From UTCHB3 sp964531325 (GTDB lineage Bacteria; Bacteroidota; Ignavibacteria; Ignavibacteriales; Ignavibacteriaceae), in contig CAZHCW010000008.1 in assembly GCA_964531325.1 (NCBI GenBank), forward strand, positions 90,783-154,782: a stretch of DNA of 64,000 bases. Reading direction: 5' to 3'. The stretch's first letter is position 1. Every line of letters begins with the position of its first letter. The translations under genes were made by a program, and so were the position numbers. A model generated the notes under the pieces. The model had not been told where the DNA came from. It saw only the letters and a program-made list of their open reading frames with translations, and did not search any database. This document shows, one piece after another, positions 54,513 to 63,620 of the stretch.

Positions 54513-55568
54513 ATGAAAACTGCATTGTTGCTCTCAGGCGGAGTTGACAGTTCCGTGGCTCTTGCTCTACTTAAAGAACAAGGTCACGATGTCACCGCTT
54601 TTTACCTTAAAATCTGGCTTCAGGATGAATTTACCTCCCTTGGCGACTGTCCCTGGGAAGAGGATATCGAGTATTGTGAAGGTGTAACCCGTAAACTCGG
54701 CATCCCCTTTGAAGTGAAAACGATGCAAAATGAGTATTGGGATGCCGTGGTTTCATACACCATCAAAGAAATTAAGGAGGGAAGAACCCCCAACCCTGAC
54801 ATTTTTTGCAACAGCCTGATAAAATTTGGCAAGTTTTTTGATAAAATCGACAACTCCTATGAAAAAGTTGCTACGGGACATTATGCGGGTGTCGAAGAGG
54901 TAAACGGAAGATATCTTTTAAAAGTAACCCCGGACCCAATAAAAGATCAGACATATTTCCTTTCATATCTTAATCAAAATCAACTTTCAAGAGCCCTCTT
55001 CCCTATCAGTGATCTGAAAAAAAGTGAGGTGCGGAAGGTTGCTGTAAAATATGATCTCCCTACACAAAATAAAAAGGACAGCCAGGGAATCTGCTTCCTG
55101 GGACAAATAAAATTTAAAGACTTTGTTAAATTTCACCTTGGTGAACTCCCCGGCGACATGATTGATATCGATACAGGAAAAAATATGGGGAAACACAGCG
55201 GTTATTATTATTATACCATTGGACAGAGATCAGGACTCGGTCTAAGTGGCGGGCCATGGTTTGTCGTGCAAAAAGATATCACAAATAATATCATCTATAT
55301 TTCCCGCGAAAACGAATCAATTGATCGTGAGAGGGACAAATTCCATGTAACCAATTTCAACTGGTTTGCCGGAACTCCACCCGAAGACCTTGAGGGTCTA
55401 AAAGTGAAGGTAAGACACGGGCCCAATTATTACGATTGTACAATGGAATTTGAAAGCGAAACTTCAGCCCTTGTAACAATAAACAAACCCGACAAAGGCA
55501 TCGCCCCCGGTCAGTTTGCAGTCTTTTACCAAAATGGTTATTGCCTCGGCGGAAGTTTGATTTATTGA
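54513..55568 (+). CDS. mnmA: tRNA-specific 2-thiouridylase MnmA
   Basis: This 351-aa enzyme has the PP-loop 'LLSGGVDSSVALALL' (~6-20), the 'GRTPNPDIFCNSLIKFG' motif with its catalytic Cys and a second Cys in 'DSQGICFLG' (~190-198), plus the 'YYTIGQRSGLGLSGGPWFVV' block. It puts sulphur on wobble uridine of tRNAs for Lys, Glu and Gln, the same base MnmE/MnmG modify. An insert with Cys residues ('SLGDCPWEEDIEYCEGV') replaces the usual TRxxxxG region, as in a subset of MnmA proteins from plastids and some bacteria (from memory). Confidence 0.95.
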   Translation: MKTALLLSGGVDSSVALALLKEQGHDVTAFYLKIWLQDEFTSLGDCPWEEDIEYCEGVTRKLGIPFEVKTMQNEYWDAVVSYTIKEIKEGRTPNPDIFCNSLIKFGKFFDKIDNSYEKVATGHYAGVEEVNGRYLLKVTPDPIKDQTYFLSYLNQNQLSRALFPISDLKKSEVRKVAVKYDLPTQNKKDSQGICFLGQIKFKDFVKFHLGELPGDMIDIDTGKNMGKHSGYYYYTIGQRSGLGLSGGPWFVVQKDITNNIIYISRENESIDRERDKFHVTNFNWFAGTPPEDLEGLKVKVRHGPNYYDCTMEFESETSALVTINKPDKGIAPGQFAVFYQNGYCLGGSLIY

Positions 55569-55637
55569 GGAATTGGTGAAGCGTTCCTTTTGTTTATAAG
55601 ATATCCGGGACGATGGATTAACTTTATTTTCCAGCGG

Positions 55638-56603
55638 CTACTCCCAATTCCCATTCCTGACAACATCCATGTAACCCGTAACAACTTTTCGAGTTGAGTC
55701 AAAAATTTGATAGTCTTTTTCCAAATCATATTTTGCAGGATTGTGGGGTCGGGTTGTGATCAAAGTTTCATGAACACACCATTTTGCACCCGAATTACAG
55801 CCACTGTTTTTAGCGATATATTTATAAAGTTTGGTCTTGGATTGGAATGTATCCTTAACTTTTATCGCTTCATGAGCCATTCCCGATCTGGTTCCTGTTT
55901 CTGCATCCACAGCATAAAATGAATATATCTGTTTAAGTTCCTTAACCATTTCTTCAACGAGTGTGTAACCCCTCGGCATACCCAATTCCCCGTCCAACAT
56001 GATATAATTTATCTTGTTTTTTGTGATTCCCTCAGGATCGAGAATCTCCAATTTTCTAATGTTCATTTTTTTGATCATCGGGTCTTCACCCCCCAAATAG
56101 AGATAATCAAACATCTGATGTGCCGGAAATACCCCGCTCGAATGGACAATCAAAAATGTTTCATTCAAACCATATTCTTTGTAAAAAGCCACAAATCTTT
56201 TTGTCATTTCCTTGATATCTATCTCCCGTGAATCATAATATTCCTGCATTGGGCCTTTAACAACTATTATCAAACCGATGTTAAATTCATTCAATTTTGC
56301 TTTGTAGAGCTCTTCTGTCCACTTCTGAACCCATTTTAATTTTGCTCCCATCCCTCCCATTGTAATCAATACATTTTTCCCCTTCATCTGTGAGTCGGGG
56401 ACAATCTGAGAAATTAAAATCTGATTATTGATGATGGTGTCCTTCAAAACCACTCCCGAATCACTTTTCGCGAAAATGTCAGATGTGTCCGGAAGTCGGC
56501 TGCTCAGGACTTCAACCGGGGATTCAGGTTCCCTCGATACACCAAAAAAGAGTGTAACAAGGGCGATAATTGTGATAACAAGAAGTGGGATACTCTTTTT
56601 CAA
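55638..56603 (-). CDS. Membrane-anchored protein of unknown function, possibly alpha/beta-hydrolase-like
   Basis: This 321-aa protein has an N-terminal signal anchor (~5-22, 'LLVITIIALVTLFFGV') and an exported domain. Strand-turn-helix patterns ('GKNVLITMGGMGAKLKWVQK', 'FLIVHSSGVFPAHQM' with a possible nucleophile Ser, 'NYIMLDGELG') look like an alpha/beta hydrolase, and 'HETLITTRPHN' near the end could supply the His. The nucleophile elbow is not a perfect GxSxG. A Cys pair ('GCNSGAKWC') is near residue 275. I do not know the family. It stands alone between two plus-strand genes. Confidence 0.6.
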   Translation of the reverse strand: MKKSIPLLVITIIALVTLFFGVSREPESPVEVLSSRLPDTSDIFAKSDSGVVLKDTIINNQILISQIVPDSQMKGKNVLITMGGMGAKLKWVQKWTEELYKAKLNEFNIGLIIVVKGPMQEYYDSREIDIKEMTKRFVAFYKEYGLNETFLIVHSSGVFPAHQMFDYLYLGGEDPMIKKMNIRKLEILDPEGITKNKINYIMLDGELGMPRGYTLVEEMVKELKQIYSFYAVDAETGTRSGMAHEAIKVKDTFQSKTKLYKYIAKNSGCNSGAKWCVHETLITTRPHNPAKYDLEKDYQIFDSTRKVVTGYMDVVRNGNWE

Positions 56604-56751
56604 AATTATTCTTTCTCAACTTTTAATTATTCAAAAACCAATATTAAAATATTTCCGATTCATGGCAATACTGCGTGTGTCATTCCCCCTTTGTGACTTC
56701 AAGAGTTTGATGTAAATTGAAGGTTAAATTTCAACAAAAATCAAAACAACC

Positions 56752-57483
56752 TTGATCCAATTTAAAGACCTGACTAAAAAATTTGGCAGTTTTACGGCTG
56801 TTAACTCGATAAACCTTCACATAAAAAAAGGTTCACTTTACGGATTCCTCGGACCTAACGGTGCCGGAAAATCAACGACAATAAAGATGCTCACCGGAAT
56901 ATATTCACTGAGTGGTGGCGATATTGTAGTGGATGGAATGAGCATTCTGAAGGAGCCACAAAAGATCAAAATGATCACGGGTTACATCCCCGATCAGCCA
57001 TATCTTTATGACCGCTTAACAGGAAAAGAATTTCTTTTTTTCTGCGGTGGGTTGTTTGGACTCGATAAAAATAATGTGAAATTACGCATCGATGAAATGA
57101 TCGAAACCCTGAAACTTGGAGACTGGCTCAACAAACGGACAGAAGAATATTCCCAGGGGATGAAACAGCGAGTTGCCATCGCATCCGCATTTCTCCATCA
57201 TCCGCAACTTATAATTCTCGATGAACCGATGGTTGGGCTCGATCCCCAATCGGCAGTTTTGGTAAAACAGTTTCTGAAGCGAAAATCGGAGGAAGGAATA
57301 ACCGTTTTTATGTCAACACATTCCCTAAATGTTGTTGAAGAAATTTGCACTGATGTTGGTATTATCAACAAAGGTAAAATTATTTTTTCAGGTGGATTGA
57401 ATGAACTCCTTTCGATGAAAAATGAATTGTCCCATAATTTTGAAACTCTGTTTATTGAGTTAACTTCTGAAAATCAGAATTAA
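56752..57483 (+). CDS. ABC transporter ATP-binding protein
   Basis: This 243-aa protein has Walker A 'GPNGAGKST' (~35-43), the signature 'YSQGMKQRVAIA' (~128-139), Walker B 'LIILDEPMVGLDP' (~150-162) and the switch His in 'FMSTHSL'. The type is the CcmA/NatA class that drives exporters. The likely start is TTG. It is followed without a gap by its permease gene. Substrate unknown. Confidence 0.93.
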   Translation: MIQFKDLTKKFGSFTAVNSINLHIKKGSLYGFLGPNGAGKSTTIKMLTGIYSLSGGDIVVDGMSILKEPQKIKMITGYIPDQPYLYDRLTGKEFLFFCGGLFGLDKNNVKLRIDEMIETLKLGDWLNKRTEEYSQGMKQRVAIASAFLHHPQLIILDEPMVGLDPQSAVLVKQFLKRKSEEGITVFMSTHSLNVVEEICTDVGIINKGKIIFSGGLNELLSMKNELSHNFETLFIELTSENQN

Positions 57484-59169
57484 ATGCAACAAATCCTCCA
57501 CATTATCCTGTATAAAATTCTTGCCTTCATAAAACCCGAAATGGATTTTTCACTTCGCGGCATTATTAAAAGTGTTGGGAGCACGGTAGTTTATGCCGGT
57601 TTTGCTGCCGGAGCATTTATTGTTGCTCTCCGGGCTCTGGATTTTTTATTGATTGAACAGAGAATTGGACTTTTCCTGCTCCACAGATTCATCTCAATTG
57701 TGTTATTTATATTTTTCCTCTCTGTGAATGTTGGCAATATTGTGGTCTCCTATTCCACCCTCTTTCGATCCCCCGAGGTGGCGTTTTTGTTGACAAAACC
57801 GATAAATCCTGTCAGAATTTTTGTGATTAAGTTTTTTGACAACTTTTTCTACAGTTCCGGCACTCTTCTTATGGTTTTGGTGGCACTCCTCACAGGATTC
57901 ACCTGGTACTTCAAAATTAATGTTTTTTACTCCCTGATCCTCTTCTTTTTCAATTTTTTACCGTTTATGTTAACTGCGGGACTTCTTGGGGTACTTCTGC
58001 TTTTGCTCTTGATTAATACAACTCTTAAATTTGGATTCAGGAAGGTGGTTTCGGTCCTCGCCCTGAGTTATGTAACCATCATCATTGTTTTCTTTCAACT
58101 CTCCTCTCCGATGGATACCGTAAATGGAGTGATGAAATATTTCCCAAATATTGATGGGTATTTCGCAAATCTTATTCCGGCCTACATTAAATTTCTACCC
58201 AACAATTGGCTCGCTGAATCGATGTTTTGGATGGCAAAAGGAGAAATTCAGCTGGCGATTCCCTACATGGTGCTCCAGGTATCGCTTGCGTCAGTCCTTT
58301 TGATTATTGTAGTATTGGTTGGGAAAGCGAACTACTTGAAAATATGGCATAAATCGATCGATTTTCAGGAAAACACACGCAAAAAAGCGGAAGGATCAAA
58401 AGTTTTTTCATTTGAAAAACCTTCAATATTTAAGAATCCACTCACTGATGTATTGCTAAAACGGGATTTCCATCTTTTCCTGCGTGAACCTGCACAGATA
58501 ATTCACTTTTCGGTTCTGTTTTTTCTGATACTTGTTTTTGTATCAAGTCTGCCGGGCCTCTCGATGATGGCATCCAAAAGGGTTGTGCTCTTCACTTTTG
58601 TTTTTCTGGCAGTTTATATATTTAATATCTTTTTTATAATCACCATTTCACTTCGTTATGTTTTTCCTCTGGTAAGTATGGAGGGAAATGTGATCTGGAA
58701 AATAAAATCTGCACCAATCGACACAAGTAAACTGTTAAATCGCAGACTTGCAACACCTCTTTTGGTTATTATGTTGCTGTCTCAATTCATGTCAATTTTT
58801 ATTGTCGCAAGGTTTTCGGGTCATCTGGTTATTCCAATGGCAGTTGTATCGTTTGCATCCACATTTTTCCTGACCATGATGAGTTTTGGAATGGGTGGTT
58901 TATTCATCGATTTAAAAGAGAAAAACCCCGTAAGACTTTCATCTTCACAGGGAGCATCAATTTCATTTTTGTTCAGTATGATCTATCTGGTTATTCTGAT
59001 AATTCTTCTCTTCATCCCGCTTTCAGATTTTTTCACAGGCTATCTCCGCCACAGAATTTACGAAACAGCCGCCGTTTATAAAATTTCGGGAATCATTTTG
59101 ATTTTATCTCTAGTCGGCGGGTATATGTTTTATCGGATTGGAGTCAGGTCGTTAGAGAAGGATGTTTGA
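57484..59169 (+). CDS. ABC exporter permease (putative)
   Basis: This 561-aa integral membrane protein starts directly after the ATPase stop codon. I count about 11 to 12 hydrophobic helices, grouped as six in the first half (~35-285) and about five to six in the second (~335-555), with a hydrophilic loop (~290-330, 'KSIDFQENTRKKAEG'). This is like other large ABC-2-type permeases that work as a fused pair. The charged stretches between helices have no recognisable substrate-binding site. Substrate is unknown; a lipid, peptide or drug is possible. Confidence 0.8.
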   Translation: MQQILHIILYKILAFIKPEMDFSLRGIIKSVGSTVVYAGFAAGAFIVALRALDFLLIEQRIGLFLLHRFISIVLFIFFLSVNVGNIVVSYSTLFRSPEVAFLLTKPINPVRIFVIKFFDNFFYSSGTLLMVLVALLTGFTWYFKINVFYSLILFFFNFLPFMLTAGLLGVLLLLLLINTTLKFGFRKVVSVLALSYVTIIIVFFQLSSPMDTVNGVMKYFPNIDGYFANLIPAYIKFLPNNWLAESMFWMAKGEIQLAIPYMVLQVSLASVLLIIVVLVGKANYLKIWHKSIDFQENTRKKAEGSKVFSFEKPSIFKNPLTDVLLKRDFHLFLREPAQIIHFSVLFFLILVFVSSLPGLSMMASKRVVLFTFVFLAVYIFNIFFIITISLRYVFPLVSMEGNVIWKIKSAPIDTSKLLNRRLATPLLVIMLLSQFMSIFIVARFSGHLVIPMAVVSFASTFFLTMMSFGMGGLFIDLKEKNPVRLSSSQGASISFLFSMIYLVILIILLFIPLSDFFTGYLRHRIYETAAVYKISGIILILSLVGGYMFYRIGVRSLEKDV

Positions 59170-59184
59170 GGGAGATTATTTAAT

Positions 59185-59403
59185 CTAAGAATTCATCTTT
59201 TTCGGCTCTCTGTAAACGAGTGTCATGACCTTTTGCATCCTTTGTGGAATCTCCGGGTGCATATCCAGATATTGTTGGAGAAGGAAAAAACAAGCGTCGA
59301 GCTTTTCAGAGTAACTCTTTTTCGACCAGTATTCCAGATCCTGGTCTTCCTGCTCTTGGCGGGTTACGATGCTTATTTCTTTTTTAAGTTTAAATTCAGC
59401 CAT
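59185..59403 (-). CDS. Small 'YWxxKSYSEKL' protein, 72 aa
   Basis: The frame could start five codons earlier with TTG, but ATG 59403 is the natural start. The product contains 'DLEYWSKKSYSEKLDACFFL', which resembles the family written D-x-E-Y-W-x-x-K-T-P-E-E-R-L-E-A that occurs beside nucleotidyltransferase-type toxin-antitoxin genes in many bacteria (from memory). The remaining part is helical and basic at the end. No nucleotidyltransferase is adjacent. It converges on the ABC permease, with 15 bases between. Confidence 0.55.
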   Translation of the reverse strand: MAEFKLKKEISIVTRQEQEDQDLEYWSKKSYSEKLDACFFLLQQYLDMHPEIPQRMQKVMTLVYREPKKMNS

Positions 59404-59463
59404 TACGCAATATAACAAATTATGATTGGATTATGGAGCCCGATTATCTCGAAATTAATCAAT

Positions 59464-59503
59464 AAAAAAAGGACAATCTGCCACCTGAATGGCAAGATTG
59501 TCC
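59464..59503 (-). terminator. Rho-independent terminator of the 59.5-60.2 kb gene
   Basis: A stem of ggacaatct plus gcca pairs with tggc and agattgtcc (one bulged A) around a six-base loop. On the minus strand it is followed by seven T's. It lies 26 bases after the stop of the gene at 59530-60180. Confidence 0.85.
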
Positions 59504-59529
59504 TGAAATTTTAAGCAAAAAAAGTTAAA

Positions 59530-60180
59530 CTAAGCTGAACAATCGCAGTCGTCCGACAAAATGAGATACCATTTTTTGTCGATTTTTGCAAAATAGAATT
59601 GTTTCACGATCCATTGGTCAACAAGGATAACAACCTTCATAACCTGGGCAGATTTGTATTTCGCAGGGAGTGAAAATGCCACTGCTTTCTCTTTTTGGTG
59701 ATCCCAGTACTGAGGAAACTTTTTAAGTTTTTCATAATAAACACCATTTTTGTCCTTGGACTCCTCACACGAACCTTTTTTCGGCATTTTATTATAAAAT
59801 TTTAGACCCGTGATGTTGTTCATTTCCCAACCAACTTCCTGCGGATCAATTATTCCGTAGTTATTTTCTCTCTGCAAAACACAGAATGCTCCCGGATTTG
59901 TGGCACGAACAAACCCCACAACGGGATGAAAGAAATTGGTAACCGCTTTGTCACCTTCAAAAAGTAACTTATTAAAATTATTTTGATAATAAGTCTGCTC
60001 CAAAAAATATTTCAGGAATTTCGAAAAATCCGCTTGATTTCGAAGTTTATCGTTTGAAGTCTGTGAGGTTTTGGTGACTGCTTTGTCACCGTCTTTTTTT
60101 GTATCCTGTGCTGTTATCGTTGTTGCCATTAACACACAAATTAATGACATAATTATTAGTGATGATTTTATTTTTTTCAT
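59530..60180 (-). CDS. Secreted protein of unknown function, 216 aa
   Basis: The protein has a signal peptide (1-~24, 'VLMATTITAQ'). The mature part begins with a Lys/Thr-rich segment ('DTKKDGDKAVTKTSQTSND'), then a folded region with 'YYQNNFNKLLFEGDKAVTNF' and 'CVLQRENNYGIIDPQEVGWE', and ends 'WYLILSDDCDCSA'. The four Cys residues suggest disulphides or metal binding. The phrase GDKAVT occurs twice (~30 and ~75), a weak internal repeat. I know no matching family. It has its own terminator and lies 44 bases after the next gene, so they may be co-transcribed. Confidence 0.75.
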   Translation of the reverse strand: MKKIKSSLIIMSLICVLMATTITAQDTKKDGDKAVTKTSQTSNDKLRNQADFSKFLKYFLEQTYYQNNFNKLLFEGDKAVTNFFHPVVGFVRATNPGAFCVLQRENNYGIIDPQEVGWEMNNITGLKFYNKMPKKGSCEESKDKNGVYYEKLKKFPQYWDHQKEKAVAFSLPAKYKSAQVMKVVILVDQWIVKQFYFAKIDKKWYLILSDDCDCSA

Positions 60181-60224
60181 TTTTCTTCCGTTTTAACTGT
60201 TATTAGAAGTTTTCGAATAAATGA

Positions 60225-61058
60225 TTATTCATATTTTACTGTTGTTTTTACTGATTTAGTAAGCTTTGTGTCTTTCAAATCAGCTCCAATTTCACCTTCA
60301 TGATTATTGTAGATGATTTCTTGCAATAAATCACCTGAATATAGAAACGAGATGATTTCTGTTGTGCCACCCTGATAAATCTTCATTTCAGCCAATCGCT
60401 CGCTTGAATCATATGTATTATCCATACCAATGTTATGGGAATAAACATTTGTGGTCCTGCCAAATTTATCTGCGACACTTGACATCGTACTGTTTGTGTC
60501 TTTTGCAACAAAAACACCATTATCCCATACAATCTGAATGGCTTCTTGCTCACCAAACAAAAGTTCGATTTTGGTGAGTTTTTCATCTGTATAAATGAAC
60601 TTGTAGAGAAGTTTGTATTCACCTTCGAGATAATTGAGCGTGATTATCTTCCCCTTGGTATCTCTTTTTATCTCGAGAAAATTCCCCCAGTCATCCTTCG
60701 ATCCGACTAAAAGTCCATATTCATAACTGAAGTTTGTAGTTACTCTGGCAGTTTCTTCCGCTCCGGGAAATGGTGAGGTGTGGATTGTTGAAGTTAATCG
60801 CCCGGCAGAGTCGTAATTGAAGATTGTTGAATCAAAAGGAATCGGGATTTGGTCGGTTTGACTATTGTTATCGTAAGAAACATAAGTTTCTTTTTTTATA
60901 TTATTCTTTTTAATGGCTAACTGCCATACGGGTAAAAACTTATCTCTTATATTGTTTGAATAATGAAGATAAACGAGAACATTCTCAGGAATAAAATCCT
61001 GTGAATATGAGGTCATAAACAACCCCATCAAAAGCACCAATATATATTTCTGAAACAT
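60225..61058 (-). CDS. Secreted protein with YD/RHS-like strand repeats, 277 aa
   Basis: The frame begins with ATG 61067, but that lies directly on the GAGGA ribosome site; the ATG at 61058 has correct spacing (about 9 bases), so I chose it. A signal peptide ('FQKYILVLLMGLFMTSYSQ') is followed by beta-rich segments: 'YDSAGRLTSTIH', 'YEYGLLVGSKDDWG', 'RDTKGKIITL', 'YTDEKLTKIELL', 'DSSERLAEMKIYQ'. These resemble the YD repeats of RHS-like proteins with Y-D-x-x-G-R-L boxes. No enzymatic domain is seen. It could be an adhesin-like or lipoprotein-type surface protein. Confidence 0.65.
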   Translation of the reverse strand: MFQKYILVLLMGLFMTSYSQDFIPENVLVYLHYSNNIRDKFLPVWQLAIKKNNIKKETYVSYDNNSQTDQIPIPFDSTIFNYDSAGRLTSTIHTSPFPGAEETARVTTNFSYEYGLLVGSKDDWGNFLEIKRDTKGKIITLNYLEGEYKLLYKFIYTDEKLTKIELLFGEQEAIQIVWDNGVFVAKDTNSTMSSVADKFGRTTNVYSHNIGMDNTYDSSERLAEMKIYQGGTTEIISFLYSGDLLQEIIYNNHEGEIGADLKDTKLTKSVKTTVKYE

Positions 61059-61192
61059 TATTACCATTCCTCAAAATAAATTTAATCTTATATGTAACAT
61101 AATAAATGCTCTTGCACAAAACACAAAAAGGTTCTGCTTTTACCAAACATTCCATCCTCAATCGTCCGACTTACACCAGTTCCATCATATTT

Positions 61193-61295
61193 TTGGATTA
61201 TTGCATTATTGGATTATTGCATAAAAAAAAAGGTCGCCACTCTCTCAAATGACGACCTAAAAATTATTGGATTTTTGATTACTTCATTATTGCAT
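61193..61295. repeat. Iterated 'ttggattattgcat' units around the nrf terminator
   Basis: ttggattattgcat occurs at 61193-61206 and 61209-61222 (16-bp period). A third, looser version ('attattgga...cattattgcat') at 61264-61294 lies on the other side of the terminator hairpin. The units are AT-rich and could be simple duplication. Confidence 0.5.
61223..61258 (-). terminator. Rho-independent terminator of nrfHA
   Basis: aggtcgcca (61231-61239) pairs with tgacgacct (61250-61258); the one odd pair is a G-U wobble in the minus-strand RNA. The stem is followed on that strand by eight T's. It lies 37 bases after the nrfA stop codon. Confidence 0.88.
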
Positions 61296-62779
61296 TAGTA
61301 CTCGTACAAAAATCCCTGCCGTTTTCGTGCTTCCTCATCCCATTGTTTTGCAACAGTTTTGAGGAATTCTTCCTTGTCAGCAACAAATGCAGGAATATCA
61401 AACCCAAGGATTGCCTGTGCTTTCGCTTTGGTTGAAAAATCAGGGAGGGCGACGGGATATGTCTTCCCATGTTTAATCAAAATAATTGCAAGAGCTTTTC
61501 GTGCCTCTTCAGCCTTGGCGAGAGAAGTGCCCACTACACGCAAAGCTTCAACGGGAGCATGGAAACCAAGTCCGTTAGCAGCAGCCACCCAGTCCCATCT
61601 CCATTGAGCATGTCTGATCAACTTAAGAGCAGGTTTCATTTCTTCCGGTGTGGCACCGGCATCCCATGCAGCTTTGGCTTCAAGATGAGCTGAAGCGATT
61701 GCTTTCTCTGCAATTCTTCTCAGCTCTTCAACTCTGTCCTGTCTGTCATAAACATCCTGAATGAGCTTCTCGGTCTCCTCGCGGTGACAAACCTGGCAAC
61801 TGTTTGCAACATTTGCCAAAGGACTCTGGATATGATGATCTGTGAACTTAACACCACCTTCAGATTTGTAAGGCATGTGGCAATCGGAGCAGGAAACTCC
61901 TCTTTTTGCATGAATTCCCGTCATAAAAAGTTCATAATCGGGGTGTTGTGCTTTTAGCATAGGAGCTTTTGAAAGTTTGTGCTCCCAATCCTTATAGTCC
62001 ATTTTGTCGTAATAAGCTTCCATTGAATCGGCGCTAAAACCGTTATCCCACGGGAAAGTCAGATATTTTTCGTCACCTTTGAAGTAGTATTCAACATGAC
62101 ACTGAGCGCAAACAAGTGATCTCATCTCTTGTCTTGATGCCTTGGTAATATCTTTGCCTCTTCTTTGAAATGCTTCAACAAGTGCAGGTCTGGTTATCCT
62201 CAGGTTCATACTTTTGGGATCGTGGCAGTCCTGGCAGCCAATTGGATTAACAATCTCAGCGCCTTTGTCTTTCCATTTTCCTTTATAAAACTCACCGGCA
62301 CCCACTTTTGCCATTACTCTCGGCACATCGGTACTTTTACAACTCCAACATGTAGCGGGCTGTGGACTGTCTTTAACTCCCCCCGTACGAAGGGTTTTTC
62401 TGATATCCCGGATTGCATGACCATGTCCTCTGCCTTGTTTATAATCTTTGGCAAAGGCATATCCAGCCCACATGATTACCAGTTCGGGGTATTTTTCGAG
62501 ATAATCGATATCTTTTGATCCGCCGTGTTTGCTGGCAAAATTGGTATCGAGCGTTTTCATGTAGGTTTCATATTCGCGCGGGTAATTTTCGCCCCATACT
62601 TCATTTCTTGGCTCCCAATCAGCAATAGGTTTTACAGCCTGAAGTGTAAAGCTCTCGGCTCTTCTCTCAACCACAGTTGAAGCAAAAAGACCAAGGAGAA
62701 AGACAATTAATACCGTGGCGAGAAAAAAGACCCAGCCCAGCCATGGTTTTTCTTTTAATAATTCGGAAACAGGTTTCAT
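61295..62779 (-). CDS. nrfA: Ammonia-forming cytochrome c nitrite reductase NrfA
   Basis: This 494-aa periplasmic enzyme has an N-terminal membrane anchor or signal (~15-33, 'VFFLATVLIVFLLGLFA'). Five heme sites are visible in order: 'CWSCK' (the catalytic Lys-ligated heme), 'CQDCH', 'CAQCH', 'CSDCH' and 'CQVCH'. Key segments 'CHVEYYFKGD' and 'FPWDNGFSADSMEAYYDKM' match NrfA. It takes nitrite to ammonium with six electrons, fed by NrfH from the quinone pool. The start follows nrfH by 14 bases. No nrfBCD-type genes are present, which fits the NrfHA class of delta/epsilon-proteobacteria and Bacteroidota. Confidence 0.97.
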   Translation of the reverse strand: MKPVSELLKEKPWLGWVFFLATVLIVFLLGLFASTVVERRAESFTLQAVKPIADWEPRNEVWGENYPREYETYMKTLDTNFASKHGGSKDIDYLEKYPELVIMWAGYAFAKDYKQGRGHGHAIRDIRKTLRTGGVKDSPQPATCWSCKSTDVPRVMAKVGAGEFYKGKWKDKGAEIVNPIGCQDCHDPKSMNLRITRPALVEAFQRRGKDITKASRQEMRSLVCAQCHVEYYFKGDEKYLTFPWDNGFSADSMEAYYDKMDYKDWEHKLSKAPMLKAQHPDYELFMTGIHAKRGVSCSDCHMPYKSEGGVKFTDHHIQSPLANVANSCQVCHREETEKLIQDVYDRQDRVEELRRIAEKAIASAHLEAKAAWDAGATPEEMKPALKLIRHAQWRWDWVAAANGLGFHAPVEALRVVGTSLAKAEEARKALAIILIKHGKTYPVALPDFSTKAKAQAILGFDIPAFVADKEEFLKTVAKQWDEEARKRQGFLYEY

Positions 62780-62793
62780 TTATTCCTCAGCTA

Positions 62794-63387
62794 CTATTTT
62801 GAAGTGTTTGTTTTTAACCAATCCGGTACTACCGGTGTAAGTCCGGGCACCTTGGCATCCGGTGTTGAAGAGAGTGAATTCACTCTTCCATGGGGCACAT
62901 CACGGTGACAGTCCCAACAGTAAACACCATCGATGTCGATGGATCTGTTACCTGTCTCGTAACCTCTGTTAGAGATTGGATGGATGGTATTGTCGTGACA
63001 TCTGATACAGTTTGCCTGAACAGCCTCTTTCCCGGCATCTTTAATTTTGATGACCTGCGGTTCGAGTCTGAAAGTGAACATGAATGAATGCCTCATCCCA
63101 TCCTGAGCCTTAAACAGATATTTCGAGATAACATTATCCTGCGGGACATGGCAATCGTTGCATACTGTGAACCTTCCGTGGCTGCCTCTCTCCCAAGTGG
63201 CATAATAAGAATTCATCACATGGCAGTTGATACACGCTTCGGGTTTGTCGGATGCATACGATATTGCGTTCGATATGTACAGAACATGAAATCCGAGACC
63301 AAAAAATATACCAAGTGCAATGATGACGGGAAAACGCCAGTTTTGGGGTGGAACTAAATTATTGAGTAACTTTTTTATTACTCTCAT
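62794..63387 (-). CDS. nrfH: NrfH tetraheme quinol dehydrogenase subunit
   Basis: This 197-aa NapC/NirT-family protein has one N-terminal transmembrane helix (~18-38, 'VIIALGIFFGLGFHVLYIS') and four CxxCH heme motifs: 'CINCH' (~52), 'CNDCH' (~77), 'CIRCH' (~126) and 'CWDCH' (~158). 'HVMNSYYATWERGSHG' is the characteristic block after heme 1. It anchors NrfA in the membrane and passes electrons from menaquinol. It is the first gene of the operon; the promoter region is 63388-63540. Confidence 0.96.
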   Translation of the reverse strand: MRVIKKLLNNLVPPQNWRFPVIIALGIFFGLGFHVLYISNAISYASDKPEACINCHVMNSYYATWERGSHGRFTVCNDCHVPQDNVISKYLFKAQDGMRHSFMFTFRLEPQVIKIKDAGKEAVQANCIRCHDNTIHPISNRGYETGNRSIDIDGVYCWDCHRDVPHGRVNSLSSTPDAKVPGLTPVVPDWLKTNTSK

Positions 63388-63415
63388 TCCATTCTTTCTT
63401 ATTGTGGTTGATAAT

Positions 63416-63431
63416 CAGAATTTCAATTCTG
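63416..63431. promoter_or_regulatory. Possible operator palindrome upstream of nrfH
   Basis: CAGAAT-TTCA-ATTCTG is a six-base perfect inverted repeat with a four-base spacer, 29 to 44 bases upstream of the nrfH start. It does not match the FNR or NarL consensus. It may be a regulator site or a small hairpin in the leader. Confidence 0.3.
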
Positions 63432-63553
63432 CTTAAAATAAAACTACAAAAAACTTAAATTGTATGCAAGAATAATCTTTCGAAAGATACAAATTATTTT
63501 AGAATTGTAAAACATATTTGGAGATTTTTTTTGGGGGGTGTAATTACATAATA

Positions 63554-63612
63554 GAAATGACACCAATTCGACTCGATTGAAATGACACCCTTTGGGCTTG
63601 GTAGAAATGACA
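63554..63612. repeat. Three direct repeats of GAAATGACA at an exact 25-bp period
   Basis: GAAATGACA occurs at 63554, 63579 and 63604, mostly preceded by TA or TT and followed by CC. The exact spacing suggests several binding sites for one protein on one DNA face (25 bp is about 2.4 turns, so not strictly in phase). Similar multiple TGTCATTTC repeats mark the ends of some IS21-family elements (from memory). Confidence 0.6.
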
Positions 63613-63620
63613 TTCATTTG

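Noticed and set aside
55570..55596. A weak aggaa/ttcct hairpin after mnmA
   Set aside because: The stem is only five base pairs with an 11-base loop, too weak to call a terminator.
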